Source of the DNA: Methanomicrobiales archaeon
GTDB lineage: Archaea > Halobacteriota > Methanomicrobia > Methanomicrobiales > JACTUA01
Direction: 5' to 3'
Assembly: GCA_028678815.1 (NCBI GenBank)
Contig: JAJRCS010000171.1
Coordinates: 1 to 11,432, forward strand
DNA: 11,432 nt
Both the position numbers and the translations under genes were made by a program. This document shows positions 1 to 8,019 of this stretch, piece by piece. Under the pieces are notes generated by a model. It did no database searches, was not told the DNA's origin, and saw only the letters and a program-made list of their open reading frames with translations. Position 1 is the first letter of the stretch; the number at the start of each line of letters is the position of its first letter.

Positions 1-1766
1 ACGCTCCGGTACGGCGACCGGGAGAAGGCGATGGTCGCCGCCCCGAGCTGGGAGTAGAACCAGCCCCTCGTCTGGTCCTGCCCCTCGGTGATGAAATCGG
101 CGGGCCAGTACTTCCCGAAGGCCTCCTTCTCGGCGGGGAAGCCGAGGGTCGCCCAGGAGGCCACGGCGGAGTCGAACCAGACATCGAAGATGTCCTCCAC
201 CCTCCGCATCGTCCCGCCGCAGCTGCAGGGGATGGTGATTTCGTCCACGTAGGGCCGGTGGGGGTCCGGGACCTTCGCCCCCGAGAGGCCCTCAAGCTCG
301 GCGATGGTCCCGACGACCCGGTACCTCCCGCAGCCCCGGCACTCCCAGATGGGGATGGGGATCCCCCAGTACCGCTGCCGGGAGATGCACCAGTCCCGTG
401 CCTCCTTCAGCCAGTCGTAGAACCGGGCCGATCCGGCCCAGGCGGGGTACCAGGTGACCGCGGCGCACTCCTCGAGCATCTTCTCCCGGATCTCCGAGGC
501 CTTCAGGAACCACTGCGACGTGGCCCGGAAAATGATGGGGGTCTTGCACCGCCAGCAGTGGCCGTACCGGTGGACCACCTCGCCCTTTGCCATGAGGGCA
601 TCCCCCAGGTCCCCGAGGACCAGGGCGTCGGCGTCCCTGACAAAGATCCCGTCGTAGGAGCCACCCTCGGCGGTGAACCTGCCGGTCCCGTCCACGGGGC
701 AGAAGATGGGGAGCCCCTCCTTTAACCCGAGGAGGTAGTCGTCCCACCCGTGCCCGGGAGCGATGTGGACGATCCCCGTGTTCTCCAGGGTGACGAAGTC
801 CGCCTCCGTCACCCGGTGGTGGAACTCCCTCTGGAAGGGGACCTTCCCGGACAGGGGCGATCCGTACTCGAGGCCGACGAGCTCCCTTCCGAGGACCTTT
901 TCGAGGATCTCGAAGTCCTGGTACCGGCCCTTCCTGAGCACCTGGTCGACGAGGTCGTCGGCCATCCAGAGGATCTCCGATCGCCCGTCCTTCTCGGCCC
1001 GGACCCGGGCATAGATGGCGCCGGCATGGACGGCGGCGGCGACGTTCGCCGGGAGGGTCCACGGGGTGGTGGTCCAGATGACGAGGTACTCCCGGTCCCG
1101 GCCCTTCACCGGGAACTTCACGAAGATGGAGGGGTCCTTCCGGTCCGCGTACTCCACCTCGGAGTCCGCGATGGCGGTCTCGCACCGGGGGCACCAGTTC
1201 ACGACCCGGTGGCCCCGCTCGAGCATCCCCTCCTCCTCTGCCCGGGCGAGGGTCCACCAGGCGGCCTCGATGTAGCCGGGGGCGACGGTGAGGTAGGGGT
1301 TGTCGAAGTCGAGCCAGACGCCGAGAGCCCGGAACTGCCCGGACATGACCTTCTCGTTCGCGAGGGCGAAGCGCCGGCACTCCTCGATGAAGGCCCCGAT
1401 GCCGAAGGCCTCGATCTCCTTCTTCGTGGAGAATCCCAGGTTGTGCTCCACCTTCACCTCGATGGGCAGGCCGTGCATGTCATAGCCCGCCCGCTCGATG
1501 ATGTGCCGGCCCTTCAGCCGGTGGTAGCGGAGGATGGCGTCCTTCAGGATCTTGTTCCAGGCTGTTCCCAGGTGGATGTTCCCCGTGGTGTAGGGCGGGC
1601 CGTCGACAAAGAAGAAGGGCTTCCCCCCGGCCCGGAGCTCCCGGACCTTCTCGTAGACCCTGCCGGTCCTCCAGGCCTCCCGGATCCGCGCCTCGGCCTC
1701 GCCGGCCCGGTAGGTGCTCTCCACCTCCCTCACGAGGATACCCCGCAGCCCGTCATTCTCTACCAT
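1..1766 (-). CDS. ileS: Isoleucyl-tRNA synthetase, N-terminal 588 codons (cut by window edge)
   Basis: Class I aminoacyl-tRNA synthetase that charges tRNA-Ile in the cytoplasm. The reading frame stays open from the ATG at 1766-1764 to the left edge. The HIGH-type signature is seen as GNIHLGT (H65, L66, G67, T68), just after [12 protein letters not shown]. The editing (CP1) region contains [13 protein letters not shown], and a WCPRC cysteine pair lies nearby. Around residues 455-470 the [16 protein letters not shown] block is typical of Ile/Val enzymes, and [13 protein letters not shown] near residues 560-573 points to IleS rather than ValS or LeuS. The KMSKS loop, anticodon-binding domain and C-terminus must lie outside; full archaeal IleS proteins are roughly 1050 residues. 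The start is supported by an SD (GGGAGGTC, 1778-1771) with suitable spacing. It is transcribed divergently from the 1838 gene. Confidence 0.96.
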   Translation of the reverse strand, partial: MVENDGLRGILVREVESTYRAGEAEARIREAWRTGRVYEKVRELRAGGKPFFFVDGPPYTTGNIHLGTAWNKILKDAILRYHRLKGRHIIERAGYDMHGLPIEVKVEHNLGFSTKKEIEAFGIGAFIEECRRFALANEKVMSGQFRALGVWLDFDNPYLTVAPGYIEAAWWTLARAEEEGMLERGHRVVNWCPRCETAIADSEVEYADRKDPSIFVKFPVKGRDREYLVIWTTTPWTLPANVAAAVHAGAIYARVRAEKDGRSEILWMADDLVDQVLRKGRYQDFEILEKVLGRELVGLEYGSPLSGKVPFQREFHHRVTEADFVTLENTGIVHIAPGHGWDDYLLGLKEGLPIFCPVDGTGRFTAEGGSYDGIFVRDADALVLGDLGDALMAKGEVVHRYGHCWRCKTPIIFRATSQWFLKASEIREKMLEECAAVTWYPAWAGSARFYDWLKEARDWCISRQRYWGIPIPIWECRGCGRYRVVGTIAELEGLSGAKVPDPHRPYVDEITIPCSCGGTMRRVEDIFDVWFDSAVASWATLGFPAEKEAFGKYWPADFITEGQDQTRGWFYSQLGAATIAFSRSPYRS

Positions 1767-1780
1767 GTTGGACCTCCCAT

Positions 1781-1800
1781 TAGAAAGTATTTTTTAATGG
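1781..1800. promoter_or_regulatory. Shared A/T-rich promoter between ileS and the divergent 1838 gene
   Basis: The only A/T-rich block in the 71-base divergent gap is TATTTTTTAA at 1788-1797. It reads TTAAAAAATA on the minus strand. It lies about 25 bases upstream of the ileS ATG, so the ileS leader would be short despite its SD. It lies about 45 bases upstream of the plus-strand ATG, giving that gene a leader of roughly 15-20 bases with GAGGGAG (1829-1835) near its start. One TATA-like box may serve both directions. The position is seen in the sequence; promoter function is inferred. Confidence 0.5.
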
Positions 1801-1837
1801 CCACCGGGTCCAAGCTTCCCCTGGAGATGAGGGAGTC

Positions 1838-2284
1838 ATGCAGATCGCGGTCATCGGGAAGGGGGAGTGCACGGTCGAGGAGTCCGAGGCGGCGCGGAGG
1901 GCAGGAGCTCTCATCGCGGGGACGAAGGCCGTGCTCTGCTGCGGCGGGAGGGGCGGGGTGATGGAGGCTGCCTGCCGGGGGGCAAGGGAGGCCGGCGGGA
2001 CGACGGTGGGGATCCTCCCGGACACGGGCCGGGGGAACCCGTACCTGGACGTCGTGGTCCGGACCGGCATGGGGTACGGGAGGAATGCCATCGTGGTCCA
2101 GTCCGGCGATGCCGTGGTGGCCATCGGGGGAGGGTACGGCACCCTCTCGGAGATCGCCCTCGCCCTCAAGGCGGGAAGGAAGGTCTTCGGGTACCGGACC
2201 TGGGAGATCGAGGGAGTGGTACCCTGCAGCAGCCCCGAGGAGGCGGTCAGCCGGGCAGCCGCCGCAGCCGCCCGGCCAGGCTGA
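1838..2284 (+). CDS. SLOG/LOG-like Rossmann nucleotide-binding protein (TIGR00725 type)
   Basis: A 148-residue protein of the TIGR00725/SLOG cluster-4 group, related to the LOG (lysine-decarboxylase-like, nucleoside 5'-monophosphate phosphoribohydrolase) superfamily. It opens with a Rossmann strand (MQIAVIGKG), then CCGGRGGVMEAACRGA at about 34-49, GMGYGRN at 77-83, and the family loop IGGGYGTLSEI at 96-106. In LOG enzymes the GGxGTxxE loop holds the phosphate/ribose and the catalytic Glu; here the Glu is E105. Length fits a single-domain member. The substrate is not known for archaeal members, and a phosphoribohydrolase role is only inferred. The ATG at 1838 has GAGGGAG just upstream. The 3' end overlaps the convergent moeA fusion gene by 38 bases, with no terminator between them. 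Confidence 0.85.
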   Translation: MQIAVIGKGECTVEESEAARRAGALIAGTKAVLCCGGRGGVMEAACRGAREAGGTTVGILPDTGRGNPYLDVVVRTGMGYGRNAIVVQSGDAVVAIGGGYGTLSEIALALKAGRKVFGYRTWEIEGVVPCSSPEEAVSRAAAAAARPG

Positions 2285-4106
2285 GGTCGTACCCCCCGAG
2301 GCTCCCCAGGGCTTCCCGGAACGGGGGGGAGTTCACCGCCGCGGCGAGGGCCCGGACCCGCGGATCCTCCCAGCCCGCGGCAGGGAAGATGAGCTCGTAG
2401 GGCTCCCGGGCGACGGGGGTAAAGGAGAGGCCGAGGGCCTTTGCGGCCGAATACACCCCGAGGCCTGCATCCGCCTCGCCGGTCTTCACGGCGAGGGCGA
2501 CGGCGAGGTGGGTGGTCAGCTCCCGGTCATAGCCCGGGATGGAGGACGGGGCGATCCCCTTCTCCCTCAGGAGATGGTCGAGGAGGATCCGGGTGCCGGA
2601 CCCCTTCTGCCTGTTGGCGAACCGGACCCCCGGGAGATCCTCCAGGGAGAGCCCTTCCCGGGAGATGACCCCCTGCTCCCTCCCCGCGAGGCAGAGGAGG
2701 ACCAGCTCCTCGTCCGGGAGGTAGCGGCGGAGGTACGGGAGGTTGTAGCTCCCGTCCTCGGCGAGGAGGTGCATGGGCGCCCCGTGGCAGACCCTTTTTT
2801 TCAGGGCGAGGAGGCCCCCCATGGACCCCTGGTGGGCGCTGTGGAGGGACACCCCGGCGAGGGCGAGCCGGTCTGCCATGAGATCGAGGGCCGGGTCATG
2901 GCTGCCCGTGAGGATGAGGGCCTGCCCGGCCTCCTCCGGGGGGACCATGAGCCGGGCCTGCACCTCCCCGCCGGCCTCCACCCCCTCCTGCCCGGGCGGG
3001 ATGGCGAGGTACGCGTTCGCCCGGACCCCGCTCATCTGGACCCCGGCACCCCTCCCGTGGGGCACCGCCACCCACCGGTCCCGGATCCTCCCGACGGAGA
3101 GGAAGACGAACTCCTCCACCCCGACCTCGGAGGCGAGGGTGGAGGCGAGGATGGCCGGGACGGTCACCCCGGGTTCGCAGGGAAGCCCGTACCGGGCGAG
3201 GAGGGGGGAGACCAGCTCCCGGAGGACCGTGACGGCCGAGAGGGGGTAGCCGGGGAGACCGATGACCGGCCTCCCCCGGATCCTCCCGAGGATGACCGGC
3301 TTCCCCGGCTTCATGGCCACCCCGTGGACGAGGACCTCCCCCAGGTCCGCGATGGCGTCCGCGGTGAAGTCCCGGGTTCCTGCCGAGGATCCGGCTGAGA
3401 TGATCACGAGGTCGTTTCCCTCCGCGGCCTCCTCCAGCCGTGCCCGGATGAGGGCCGGGTCATCCGGTGTGAGGGGCAGGCGGATGCAGTGTGCCCCCTG
3501 AGCCTCCAGCCAGGCCGCGGCCATGCCGGTGTTACTCTCCACCACCTGGCCGGGGCCCGGGCGCTCCCCGGGCGGGACGAGCTCGCTCCCCGTGGGGATG
3601 AGCCCGATCCTCACCGTGAGGACCTCCACGCCGGTGATCCCGTAGGCGAGGAGGGCCCCGATCTCATGGGGCCGGATCCGGTGCCGGGAGGGGAGGATCA
3701 TCTCGGTCTCCCCGATGTCCTCCCCGACCGGCCGGACATGCTGCCAGGGGCTCGCGGGCCCCCGGATGGTGAACCGGTCCCCGTCGATCCGCACCTCCTC
3801 GATCATGATGACCGCATCGCACCCCGGCGGGAGGAGGTTCCCCGTGTTCACCCGCTCCGCACCCCTGAGCGTGACCGGCCGCTGCTCGCTCGCCCCGTAG
3901 GTCTCCTCGGCAAGGACGGCAATCCCATCCATGGCCGCGAGATGGGCCTCGGGGACCGAGAACCGGGCGAAGACGGGGCCGGCCGTCACCCGCCCGGCGG
4001 CCGCCGTGACCGGGATCCGTTCGACCGAGGGGGTGCAGGTGAACGAGCCTTCGAGGATCCCGAGGGCATCGGAGAGCGGGGCGAGGGAGAGGTACCGCTT
4101 CACCAC
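2247..4106 (-). CDS. MoeA-family molybdopterin protein fused to a periplasmic-binding-like domain
   Basis: A 619-residue two-domain protein. Residues 1 to about 390 are MoeA-like: AAMDGIAV (D60), GNLLPPGCDAVIMIEE (90-104), the MoCF fold with IPTGSELVPPGE (170-181), ISAGSSAGTRDF (236-247) and KPGKPVILGRIRGRPVIGLPGYP (266-288). MoeA proteins insert molybdate or tungstate into adenylylated molybdopterin. Residues from about 395 to 605 form a PBP-like domain (PF12727 type) with LTGSHDPALDLMADRLA, AHQGSMGGL and the family block RFANRQKGSGTRILLD (495-510). No signal peptide is seen, so it probably acts in the cytoplasm as a ligand or oxyanion sensor or feeder. The start is GTG at 4106 (a second GTG is at 4103). 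It overlaps moeA by 7 bases and is preceded by an almost perfect SD. It is probably the paralogue serving one metal, Mo or W, which is inference. Confidence 0.93.
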   Translation of the reverse strand: MVKRYLSLAPLSDALGILEGSFTCTPSVERIPVTAAAGRVTAGPVFARFSVPEAHLAAMDGIAVLAEETYGASEQRPVTLRGAERVNTGNLLPPGCDAVIMIEEVRIDGDRFTIRGPASPWQHVRPVGEDIGETEMILPSRHRIRPHEIGALLAYGITGVEVLTVRIGLIPTGSELVPPGERPGPGQVVESNTGMAAAWLEAQGAHCIRLPLTPDDPALIRARLEEAAEGNDLVIISAGSSAGTRDFTADAIADLGEVLVHGVAMKPGKPVILGRIRGRPVIGLPGYPLSAVTVLRELVSPLLARYGLPCEPGVTVPAILASTLASEVGVEEFVFLSVGRIRDRWVAVPHGRGAGVQMSGVRANAYLAIPPGQEGVEAGGEVQARLMVPPEEAGQALILTGSHDPALDLMADRLALAGVSLHSAHQGSMGGLLALKKRVCHGAPMHLLAEDGSYNLPYLRRYLPDEELVLLCLAGREQGVISREGLSLEDLPGVRFANRQKGSGTRILLDHLLREKGIAPSSIPGYDRELTTHLAVALAVKTGEADAGLGVYSAAKALGLSFTPVAREPYELIFPAAGWEDPRVRALAAAVNSPPFREALGSLGGYDLSLAGRLRRLPG

Positions 4107-5302
4107 AGGATCACCTCCACGGTCTCTCCGGTCTCGAATCCCTCCCGTTCGGCGGGCACCCGGACCATTCCGTCGCTCCCCGCGAAGGTGTTCAGGAGCC
4201 CGCTCTTCCCGAAGCAGGGGATTGCCCGGCCGTCATCGAGCCGGACCCGGACGAACTCCACCCGGCCCTTCTGGGAGGGGACGTTCTCGGCGAGGACGGC
4301 AGCGACCCGGCGCTCCTCCCGCGGGCAGCCGGACATCGCCGAGAGGAGGGGTGCTGCCAGGGTGTGCAGGATGACGTACGCCGAGGCGGGGTGGCCGGGG
4401 AGGCCGATGACCGGCTTCCCCCCGGCCTTCCCGATGATGGTGGGCTTCCCCGGCGCAATGGCGATCCCGTGGACCAGTACCTCGCCCTTCTCCCCGATGA
4501 CCTGCGCCGCATGGTCCCGGACGTCCTTGGATGACCCCCCGGAGAGGAGGACGGCGTCGCACTCCGCCACTGCCTTCCCGAGGGCTCTCCCGAGAGCCTC
4601 CCGGTCATCGCGGACGATCCCGCAGGGCCGGGGCAGGCACCCGAGCTCTTCGGCAAAGGCGGCGCACATGGGGCCGTTCGCGTCCCTCACCTGGCCCGGG
4701 CCCGGGGTCTCCCCGGGGGAAACGAGCTCGTTCCCCGTGGAGATGACCCCGACGACCGGCCTGCGGTACACGGTGACCCGGTCACACCCTGCAGCAGCAA
4801 GGATCCCGGCGTCCCGGGGCGAGAGGCGCCGGCCCCGGGGGAGGATGGTCCCCCCGGCCGGGAAGTCCTCCCCGGCGAGGATGACGTTCTCGCCGGGGGC
4901 CACGGGCCTCTTCACGAGGATCTCGTCGCCGATGCGCTCGGTATGCTCCACCATCACGGCTGCATCCGCGCCTGCCGGGAGCATCGCCCCGGTCGGGACG
5001 GAGAAGCCCTCTCCCGGCCGGAGCCGGGTGGCCGTCGCCCTCCCCATGGGGATCTCGCCGGCGAGCCGGAGGAGGGCCGGGACGGCCTCACCGGCGCCCG
5101 CGGTATCCGCGGCCTGCACGGCGTACCCGTCCACGGTCGTCCGGGCGAACCCCGGGATGTCCTCCCGGGCCTTCACGTCCCGGGCGAGGACCCGGTGGAG
5201 GGCCGCGCCGAGGGGTATCTCCTCCTCTCCGGGAGTGGGGGCTATGGTCCGGATGACCCGTATGGCCTCCTCGAGGCTCACCACGGAGAGGAACAGGCTC
5301 AT
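4100..5302 (-). CDS. moeA: Molybdopterin molybdenumtransferase MoeA
   Basis: A 400-residue MoeA, the usual length for a stand-alone enzyme, which inserts molybdate or tungstate into adenylylated molybdopterin in the cytoplasm. The order of motifs is canonical: FARTTVDGYAV (52-62, D58 matching the catalytic Asp of E. coli MoeA), VPTGAMLPAGADAAVMVEH (102-120), the MoCF domain with ISTGNELVSPGE (187-198, E192), PGPGQVRDANG (200-210), LSGGSSKDVRDH (253-264) and KPVIGLPGHPASA (296-308), then domain IV with KSGLLNTFAGSDGMVRVP (366-383). I place the start at ATG 5302, which forms an ATGA overlap with the stop of the upstream 58-residue gene. An in-frame start at 5323 would lie inside that gene. In methanogens the likely clients are W/Mo-pterin enzymes such as formylmethanofuran and formate dehydrogenases. 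Confidence 0.95.
   Translation of the reverse strand: MSLFLSVVSLEEAIRVIRTIAPTPGEEEIPLGAALHRVLARDVKAREDIPGFARTTVDGYAVQAADTAGAGEAVPALLRLAGEIPMGRATATRLRPGEGFSVPTGAMLPAGADAAVMVEHTERIGDEILVKRPVAPGENVILAGEDFPAGGTILPRGRRLSPRDAGILAAAGCDRVTVYRRPVVGVISTGNELVSPGETPGPGQVRDANGPMCAAFAEELGCLPRPCGIVRDDREALGRALGKAVAECDAVLLSGGSSKDVRDHAAQVIGEKGEVLVHGIAIAPGKPTIIGKAGGKPVIGLPGHPASAYVILHTLAAPLLSAMSGCPREERRVAAVLAENVPSQKGRVEFVRVRLDDGRAIPCFGKSGLLNTFAGSDGMVRVPAEREGFETGETVEVILW
4109..4118 (-). promoter_or_regulatory. Very strong Shine-Dalgarno for the moeA-PBP fusion gene
   Basis: On the minus strand the bases read GGAGGTGATC, a ten-base complement to the conserved 3' end of archaeal 16S rRNA. They lie within the last codons of moeA (encoding EVIL). 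The spacing favours GTG 4106 over GTG 4103 as start. This suggests independent initiation as well as coupling to moeA termination at 4102-4100. Confidence 0.8.
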
Positions 5303-5475
5303 CCAAAGCAGCCCAGCTGGCACTTCCGGATCTTGACCTTGTGCTTGTTGCAGTACTTCGCGATATCCAGCTTGGGGATCCCGTACTTCTCCGAGATCTG
5401 GAAGGCTTTCGCGCAGGGGAGCTCGTTCTTCACACCGGACTCGTCGAAGGCTTTCTTGATGGCGGCTTCGTCCAT
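5299..5475 (-). CDS. Small cysteine-containing protein with HTH-like core, coupled to moeA
   Basis: A 58-residue open frame starting at ATG 5475 and ending in TGA 5301-5299, which shares ATGA with the moeA start. The protein is basic in its second half. Residues 22-48 (AKAFQISEKYGIPKLDIAKYCNKHKVKI) look like a helix-turn-helix of the Ig-type winged core. Cysteines are at 21, 42, 52 and 56, the last two in the tail KCQLGCFG, which suggests a metal or Fe-S site. The coding bias (GC-rich third positions) and the tight coupling argue that it is real. I cannot assign a family with certainty; the tail resembles uncharacterised methanogen proteins annotated as predicted metal-binding transcription factors, recalled but not verified. 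A Mo/W- or redox-responsive regulator of this operon is one inference. Confidence 0.85.
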   Translation of the reverse strand: MDEAAIKKAFDESGVKNELPCAKAFQISEKYGIPKLDIAKYCNKHKVKIRKCQLGCFG

Positions 5476-5489
5476 GGTAACAATGATTC

Positions 5490-5510
5490 CTTTCCGATTA
5501 CATAGTGTTT
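5490..5510. promoter_or_regulatory. Compact divergent promoter, probably leaderless in both directions
   Basis: Only 48 bases separate the ATG of the 58-residue gene (5475) from the dtdA ATG (5524). The one TATA-like stretch, TTACATAGT (about 5498-5506), lies close to 25 bases from each ATG, which would place both transcription starts at or near the start codons. Neither start has a convincing SD; dtdA has only GGTG at 5517-5520. Leaderless translation on both sides is inferred. Confidence 0.45.
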
Positions 5511-5523
5511 ACCACTGGTGCAC

Positions 5524-6855
5524 ATGGGAAACCTCCAGGTAACGGTCATCAACTCGGCACAGGACGCGGCAGGGAGGAACATCAGGCGCCACCTGGAGGA
5601 GCTCCTCCCTGCCCATCCTCCCGCCATGGGTGGAGAGGAAGGGAGGCCGGTCTCCCTCGCATTTCACGAGATCGAAGGCCGGCTCATCCATGCCGACGGG
5701 ATCGACCGGGACCATCCCTCCGACCTTATCCTCTTCATCTCCCGGCACACGAGCAGGGATCCCGCCCCGGTCCTCACGGTGCATGTTACCGGGAACCTCG
5801 CAGGGGCGGAGCTCGGGGGGGAGCCCCGCTCCCTCCCGCCCGCGTGCCCGCCCCTCATGCAGGCGGTCCTGAGAGAGCTCAGGGCGAGGGCGCCGGAGGG
5901 GTACGCGGTCTCCTACGAGGCGACGCACCACGGGCCGACGGATCTCTCGACCCCCTCCTTCTTCGCGGAGATCGGGTCCACGGCGGTGGAATGGGAAGAT
6001 CCCCGGGCAGGGAGGGCCGTCGCAGAGAGCATCCTCGCGGCGAGGCCCATCGACGCCGTCAGCCTCATCGGGTTCGGCGGGAACCACTACGCCGCCCGGC
6101 AGACGGAGATCGGCTGCACCTCCCGGGGGGCCTTCGGGCACATCGCCCCGACCCGGGAGGTGGCCGCCCTGGACGGGGAGATGGTCGCCCTCATGCGGGA
6201 CCGGACCAGGGCGGCTGCCGCGTACATCGACCGGAAGGCCCTCGACCCCCGGGAGGTCTCCCGGCTCGAGGGGATCCTCGGGGGGATGGCCCTTCCGGTC
6301 CTCTCCGAGGGGGAGATCCTCTCCATCGGGGAGATGGAGTGGCAGTCCTGGCTCGCGGTCCGGGCCCTTGCCGGGGAGCTCTCGCCCGGGGCGAGGATCC
6401 ATCCCCATGGCGTCACCGCCCTTGAGAGCCCGGTCCCCCTCCGGCTGGAACCGGCCCTCGTTGCGGAGGCAGGGAAGGCAGGGGAAGGGGAGCTCCTGGC
6501 CGGCCTCGCCGCCCTCCCCCTCGTCCATCTCTCAGGCGGGGGGAAGAAGGTCCTCCCCCTCTTCATCACGGAGGAGAAGGAGCGCGAACGGGCCATCCAT
6601 GGCTTAATAAACCTGTGTGTGAAAATCATTATTGAACGTCAGGATGCGGCTGTTGAAGGTGATCGCCTGATCCTCAGGAAGTTCCGGTTCGACCCTGAGA
6701 AGGCACGTGGTCTCGGTGTCCCGAAAGGGCCTCTCTTCGGCAGGCTGCAGGCCGGCGAGGCGATCAGCCTGGACGGCAGGGTCATCACCCCTGCGATGGT
6801 CCAGACCGCCAGGGTAACAGAGATTCAGATCCCGGGGTTGGAGTCGTACCTATGA
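5524..6855 (+). CDS. dtdA: Archaeal D-aminoacyl-tRNA deacylase DtdA with C-terminal extension
   Basis: Hydrolyses D-amino acids mischarged on tRNA, a cytoplasmic proofreading step. From ATG 5524 the product is 443 residues; an in-frame GTG at 5518 is an alternative. The catalytic part, about residues 1-270, shows the family blocks [51 protein letters not shown] and [13 protein letters not shown], whose histidines are probable Zn ligands. The remaining 160 or so residues form an extension found in some euryarchaeal members. It ends with a block ([28 protein letters not shown] followed by LDGR) that strongly resembles the ...GIPPGPLxGxLxxGE...DGR... segment of tRNase Z. The gene overlaps ftsZ1 by ATGA. 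Codon use is less GC-rich around 6601-6720 than elsewhere in the gene. Confidence 0.94.
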   Translation: MGNLQVTVINSAQDAAGRNIRRHLEELLPAHPPAMGGEEGRPVSLAFHEIEGRLIHADGIDRDHPSDLILFISRHTSRDPAPVLTVHVTGNLAGAELGGEPRSLPPACPPLMQAVLRELRARAPEGYAVSYEATHHGPTDLSTPSFFAEIGSTAVEWEDPRAGRAVAESILAARPIDAVSLIGFGGNHYAARQTEIGCTSRGAFGHIAPTREVAALDGEMVALMRDRTRAAAAYIDRKALDPREVSRLEGILGGMALPVLSEGEILSIGEMEWQSWLAVRALAGELSPGARIHPHGVTALESPVPLRLEPALVAEAGKAGEGELLAGLAALPLVHLSGGGKKVLPLFITEEKERERAIHGLINLCVKIIIERQDAAVEGDRLILRKFRFDPEKARGLGVPKGPLFGRLQAGEAISLDGRVITPAMVQTARVTEIQIPGLESYL

Positions 6856-7982
6856 AGTCCATCATTGAAGAGGCGTTATCCAGGGGAGAGGAGGAGCAGA
6901 AGGCAGTGGCGGCAGCACAGCCGCCCGTTGCGCCGATAGTCACCCCCCAGTCCGACAAGGAGCTCGAGGAGGTGCTCGCCCAGCTGAAGACCGAGATCGC
7001 GGTCATCGGCTGCGGGGGGAGCGGGTCCAATACCATCTCCCGCATGATGGAGGAGGGGATCCACGGCGCCCGCCTCGTCGCCATGAACACCGATGCCCAG
7101 CACCTCGTCCGCACCCAGGCCCAGTACCGGATCCTCCTCGGCCGGCAGAGGACCCGGGGGCTCGGCGCCGGCTCCATCCCCCAGGTGGGGGAGGAGGCGG
7201 CCGTGGAGTCGGTGGAGGAGATCAAGAAGGTCGTCGCGGGCTGCGACATGGTCTTCCTCACCACCGGCCTCGGGGGCGGGACCGGCACGGGTGCAGCCCC
7301 GGTCGTTGCGAAGGCCGCCCGGGAGCAGGGGGCCCTCACCATCGCCGTGGTGACCCTCCCCTTCACCGCCGAGGGCTCCATCCGGCGGGAGAACGCCGAG
7401 GCCGGCCTCGAGCGCCTCCGGGACATCGCCGACACCGTCATCGTCGTCCCCAACGACCGGCTCCTGGAGGTCGTCCCGAGGCTCCCCCTCTACGCCGCCT
7501 TCAAGGTGGCGGACGAGGTCCTCATGCGGGCGGTGAAGGGGATCACCGAGCTCATCACCCTCCCCGGGCTCGTGAACCTGGACTTCGCCGACGTCCGGAC
7601 CGTCATGGAACGGGGCGGCGTCGCCATGATCGGCATGGGCGAGAGCGATGCCGAGGACAAGGCCTCCGACTCGGTGAAGAAGGCCCTCCGGTCCCCGCTC
7701 CTCGACGTGGACATCTCCGGCGCCACGGCGGCCCTCGTGAACGTCGTGGGCGGCCCGGACATGACCATCGCCGAGGCCGAGGGGGTCGTCCAGGAGGTCT
7801 TCGACCGGGTGGACCCGAACGCCCGGATCATCTGGGGCGCCATGGTGGACCCGACCATGCAGCACCGGATGCGGACCATGCTCGTCGTCACGGGGGTCCA
7901 CTCCCCCCAGATCTACGGGCGGTCCGAGAAGGAGGCGCCCCGCAGGGTGGCCAAGCATTTCGAGATCGATTTCATGAAGTAG
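6852..7982 (+). CDS. ftsZ1: Cell division GTPase FtsZ (FtsZ1 group)
   Basis: A 376-residue tubulin-superfamily GTPase that polymerises at mid-cell to organise division. A variable acidic N-terminus of about 45 residues precedes the T1 loop IGCGGSGSN (52-60). The tubulin signature GGGTGTG is at 141-147, [19 protein letters not shown] at 171-189, the sugar-contact loop with VVPNDRL at 198-204, and the T7 synergy loop [11 protein letters not shown] at 242-252, whose acidic residues complete the GTPase site of the next subunit. The tail is short and ends HFEIDFMK. I assign FtsZ1 rather than FtsZ2 because it sits directly upstream of secE-spt5-rpl11, as MJ0370 does. The ATG overlaps the dtdA stop, with GGAG at 6840-6843 as SD. 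Confidence 0.96.
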   Translation: MKSIIEEALSRGEEEQKAVAAAQPPVAPIVTPQSDKELEEVLAQLKTEIAVIGCGGSGSNTISRMMEEGIHGARLVAMNTDAQHLVRTQAQYRILLGRQRTRGLGAGSIPQVGEEAAVESVEEIKKVVAGCDMVFLTTGLGGGTGTGAAPVVAKAAREQGALTIAVVTLPFTAEGSIRRENAEAGLERLRDIADTVIVVPNDRLLEVVPRLPLYAAFKVADEVLMRAVKGITELITLPGLVNLDFADVRTVMERGGVAMIGMGESDAEDKASDSVKKALRSPLLDVDISGATAALVNVVGGPDMTIAEAEGVVQEVFDRVDPNARIIWGAMVDPTMQHRMRTMLVVTGVHSPQIYGRSEKEAPRRVAKHFEIDFMK

Positions 7983-8014
7983 AATGAAGTAGGATACAGT
8001 AGGAATACGTGAGG
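7974..8014 (+). repeat. Four imperfect ~10-bp tandem repeats across the ftsZ1 stop
   Basis: Units are ATGAAGTAGA (7974-7983, containing the last two codons and stop of ftsZ1), ATGAAGTAGG (7984-7993), ATACAGTAGG (7994-8003) and AATACGTGAGG (8004-8014), followed by ATACC and the secE ATG. The last unit supplies GTGAGG as a possible SD for secE. It looks like a slippage duplication of the ftsZ1 end that fills the gap to secE. Confidence 0.8.
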
Positions 8015-8019
8015 ATACC

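Noticed and set aside
292..1380. Long minus-strand frame of 362 codons in the ileS region
   Set aside because: It is an alternative frame of ileS; the translation is Arg/Gly/Pro-rich with no family motif, whereas the ileS frame carries clear synthetase signatures.
750..1961. Long plus-strand frame of 403 codons opposite ileS and into the SLOG gene
   Set aside because: Antisense shadow caused by high third-position GC; no motif, and it runs across the divergent promoter.
2085..3398. Plus-strand frame of 437 codons opposite the moeA fusion gene
   Set aside because: Antisense shadow with a repetitive Gly/Pro/Glu composition; the minus frame has unmistakable MoeA and PBP-like blocks.
5303..5323. 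Upstream in-frame start for moeA
   Set aside because: It lies within the upstream 58-residue gene and adds residues unlike MoeA; the ATGA overlap at 5302 is a better start.
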